Positions 7,198-7,430 of a stretch of DNA of 7,430 bases are shown here, one piece after another (the stretch's first letter is position 1; each line of letters starts with the position of its first letter). The stretch comes from JAIYDQ01 sp031411055 (GTDB lineage: Bacteria; Planctomycetota; Planctomycetia; Pirellulales; Pirellulaceae): contig JANOAI010000262.1 in assembly GCA_031411055.1 (NCBI GenBank), positions 1-7,430 of the forward strand, given 5' to 3'. Both the position numbers and the translations under genes were made by a program. A model generated the notes under the pieces. The model searched no databases, was not told the origin of the DNA, and saw only the letters and a program-made list of their open reading frames with translations.

Positions 7198-7289
7198 ACC
7201 GCGAAGCGGTTTCAGATATTAGCCGTAGGTCAGCGCAGGGCCACCTACGGAAGAAGATCCCAACGTGAATTACGATCCTGAAAGGATCG
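7198..7289 (+). repeat. Three-hairpin composite repeat, left copy
   Basis: Three perfect hairpins follow one another: ACCGC-GAA-GCGGT (7198-7210), CCGTAGGT-12 bases-ACCTACGG (7223-7250) and CGATCCT-GAA-AGGATCG (7273-7289). Spacers are 12 and 22 bases. The order is small GAA-loop hairpin, large hairpin, small GAA-loop hairpin. The same order and nearly the same spacing recur, reversed, at 7318-7407. The unit sits just upstream of the amidohydrolase operon and may contribute to its promoter region, but its form suggests a dispersed extragenic repeat. No open frame here looks genuine. Confidence 0.75.
7223..7250 (+). repeat. 8-bp stem, 12-base loop hairpin (copy 1)
   Basis: CCGTAGGT (7223-7230) pairs perfectly with ACCTACGG (7243-7250). 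The loop CAGCGCAGGGCC matches the reverse complement of the loop in the copy at 7355-7382 at 9 of 12 bases. The preceding TAG is also shared when the other copy is read on the minus strand. Confidence 0.8.
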
Positions 7290-7317
7290 AAGACGATTCG
7301 CTCGTTGGATAATCTTG

Positions 7318-7407
7318 GATCCCTCCGGGATCAAGCATTGCGGGCGCTTCGTGTCCGTGGGTGTCGCTGCGCTTACCCACGGCTATTGTCTTGAGATCCC
7401 TTCGGGA
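7318..7407 (-). repeat. Three-hairpin composite repeat, right (inverted) copy
   Basis: Read on the minus strand, the order is TCCC-GAA-GGGA (7407-7397), CCGTGGGT-12 bases-ACCCACGG (7382-7355) and GATCCC-GGA-GGGATC (7332-7318). Spacers are 14 and 22 bases, against 12 and 22 in the left copy. The last hairpin extends by three pairs (CTT 7314-7316 with AAG 7333-7335) across a single bulged G at 7317. The two units face each other across about 28 bases (7290-7317). Confidence 0.72.
7355..7382 (-). repeat. 8-bp stem, 12-base loop hairpin (copy 2, inverted)
   Basis: CCGTGGGT (7355-7362) pairs perfectly with ACCCACGG (7375-7382). Against the copy at 7223-7250, one stem pair has changed from A-T to G-C on both arms, so the pairing is preserved. 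On the minus strand it begins TAGCCGTGGGT, like TAGCCGTAGGT in copy 1. Confidence 0.8.
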
Positions 7408-7417
7408 AACTTGTTTT

Positions 7418-7430
7418 AGTCCCTTCAGGA
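7418..7430 (-). repeat. Further small hairpin, cut by the window edge
   Basis: On the minus strand TCCT-GAA-GGGA (7430-7420) forms another GAA-loop hairpin with one U-G pair in RNA. It resembles CGATCCT-GAA-AGGATCG at 7273-7289. It suggests the array continues beyond 7430. Confidence 0.5.

Noticed and set aside
7018..7281. 87-codon plus-strand frame reaching into the hairpin array
   Set aside because: It overlaps the amidohydrolase start in antisense and then translates palindromic repeat DNA; no family resemblance.
7198..7430. CRISPR array
   Set aside because: The repeated units are inverted rather than direct, spacers are not unique sequences of constant length, and no cas gene is present.

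Overview
The window carries four protein-coding genes in two tail-to-tail gene pairs, with repeat-rich intergenic DNA at both ends. The organism is probably a planctomycete of the Pirellulaceae type. This is inferred from the flavour of the proteins (a short single-domain lipoate ligase-like protein, and large exported amidohydrolases with a degenerate N-terminal half) and from the chains of short hairpins between genes. No rRNA or other taxonomic marker is present to prove it.

Left edge (1-188): non-coding DNA with G-rich/C-rich palindromes, then a consensus-like -10 box and a weak ribosome binding site. The plus-strand pair follows: a lipoate/biotin-protein ligase-family protein (189-929) and a cytoplasmic M61-family metallopeptidase with a C-terminal PDZ domain (926-2737). 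The two are joined by a 4-base ATGA stop/start overlap, so they are almost certainly co-transcribed and translationally coupled.

The minus-strand pair is read from right to left. A 1047-residue exported protein has two amidohydrolase-like domains around a small beta-rich domain (7142 to 3999). A 437-residue exported amidohydrolase-like protein follows (4002 to 2689), again coupled by an ATGA overlap. Of the three amidohydrolase-like domains, only the C-terminal one of the large protein keeps the metal ligands; the other two look like pseudoenzyme domains. The last minus-strand gene runs 49 bp into the 3' end of the peptidase gene, so the two operons share coding DNA where they converge and no terminator is visible between them.

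Right edge (7143-7430): the leader of the amidohydrolase operon and then a dense array of short hairpins. It resolves into two inverted copies of a three-hairpin unit of about 90 bp. The central stems of the two copies differ by a compensated base pair. This array is the least ordinary structure in the window. No CRISPR, transposase, phage or defence gene was seen. Apart from the hairpin array and the pseudoenzyme arrangement, this looks like ordinary chromosomal housekeeping and exported-hydrolase territory.
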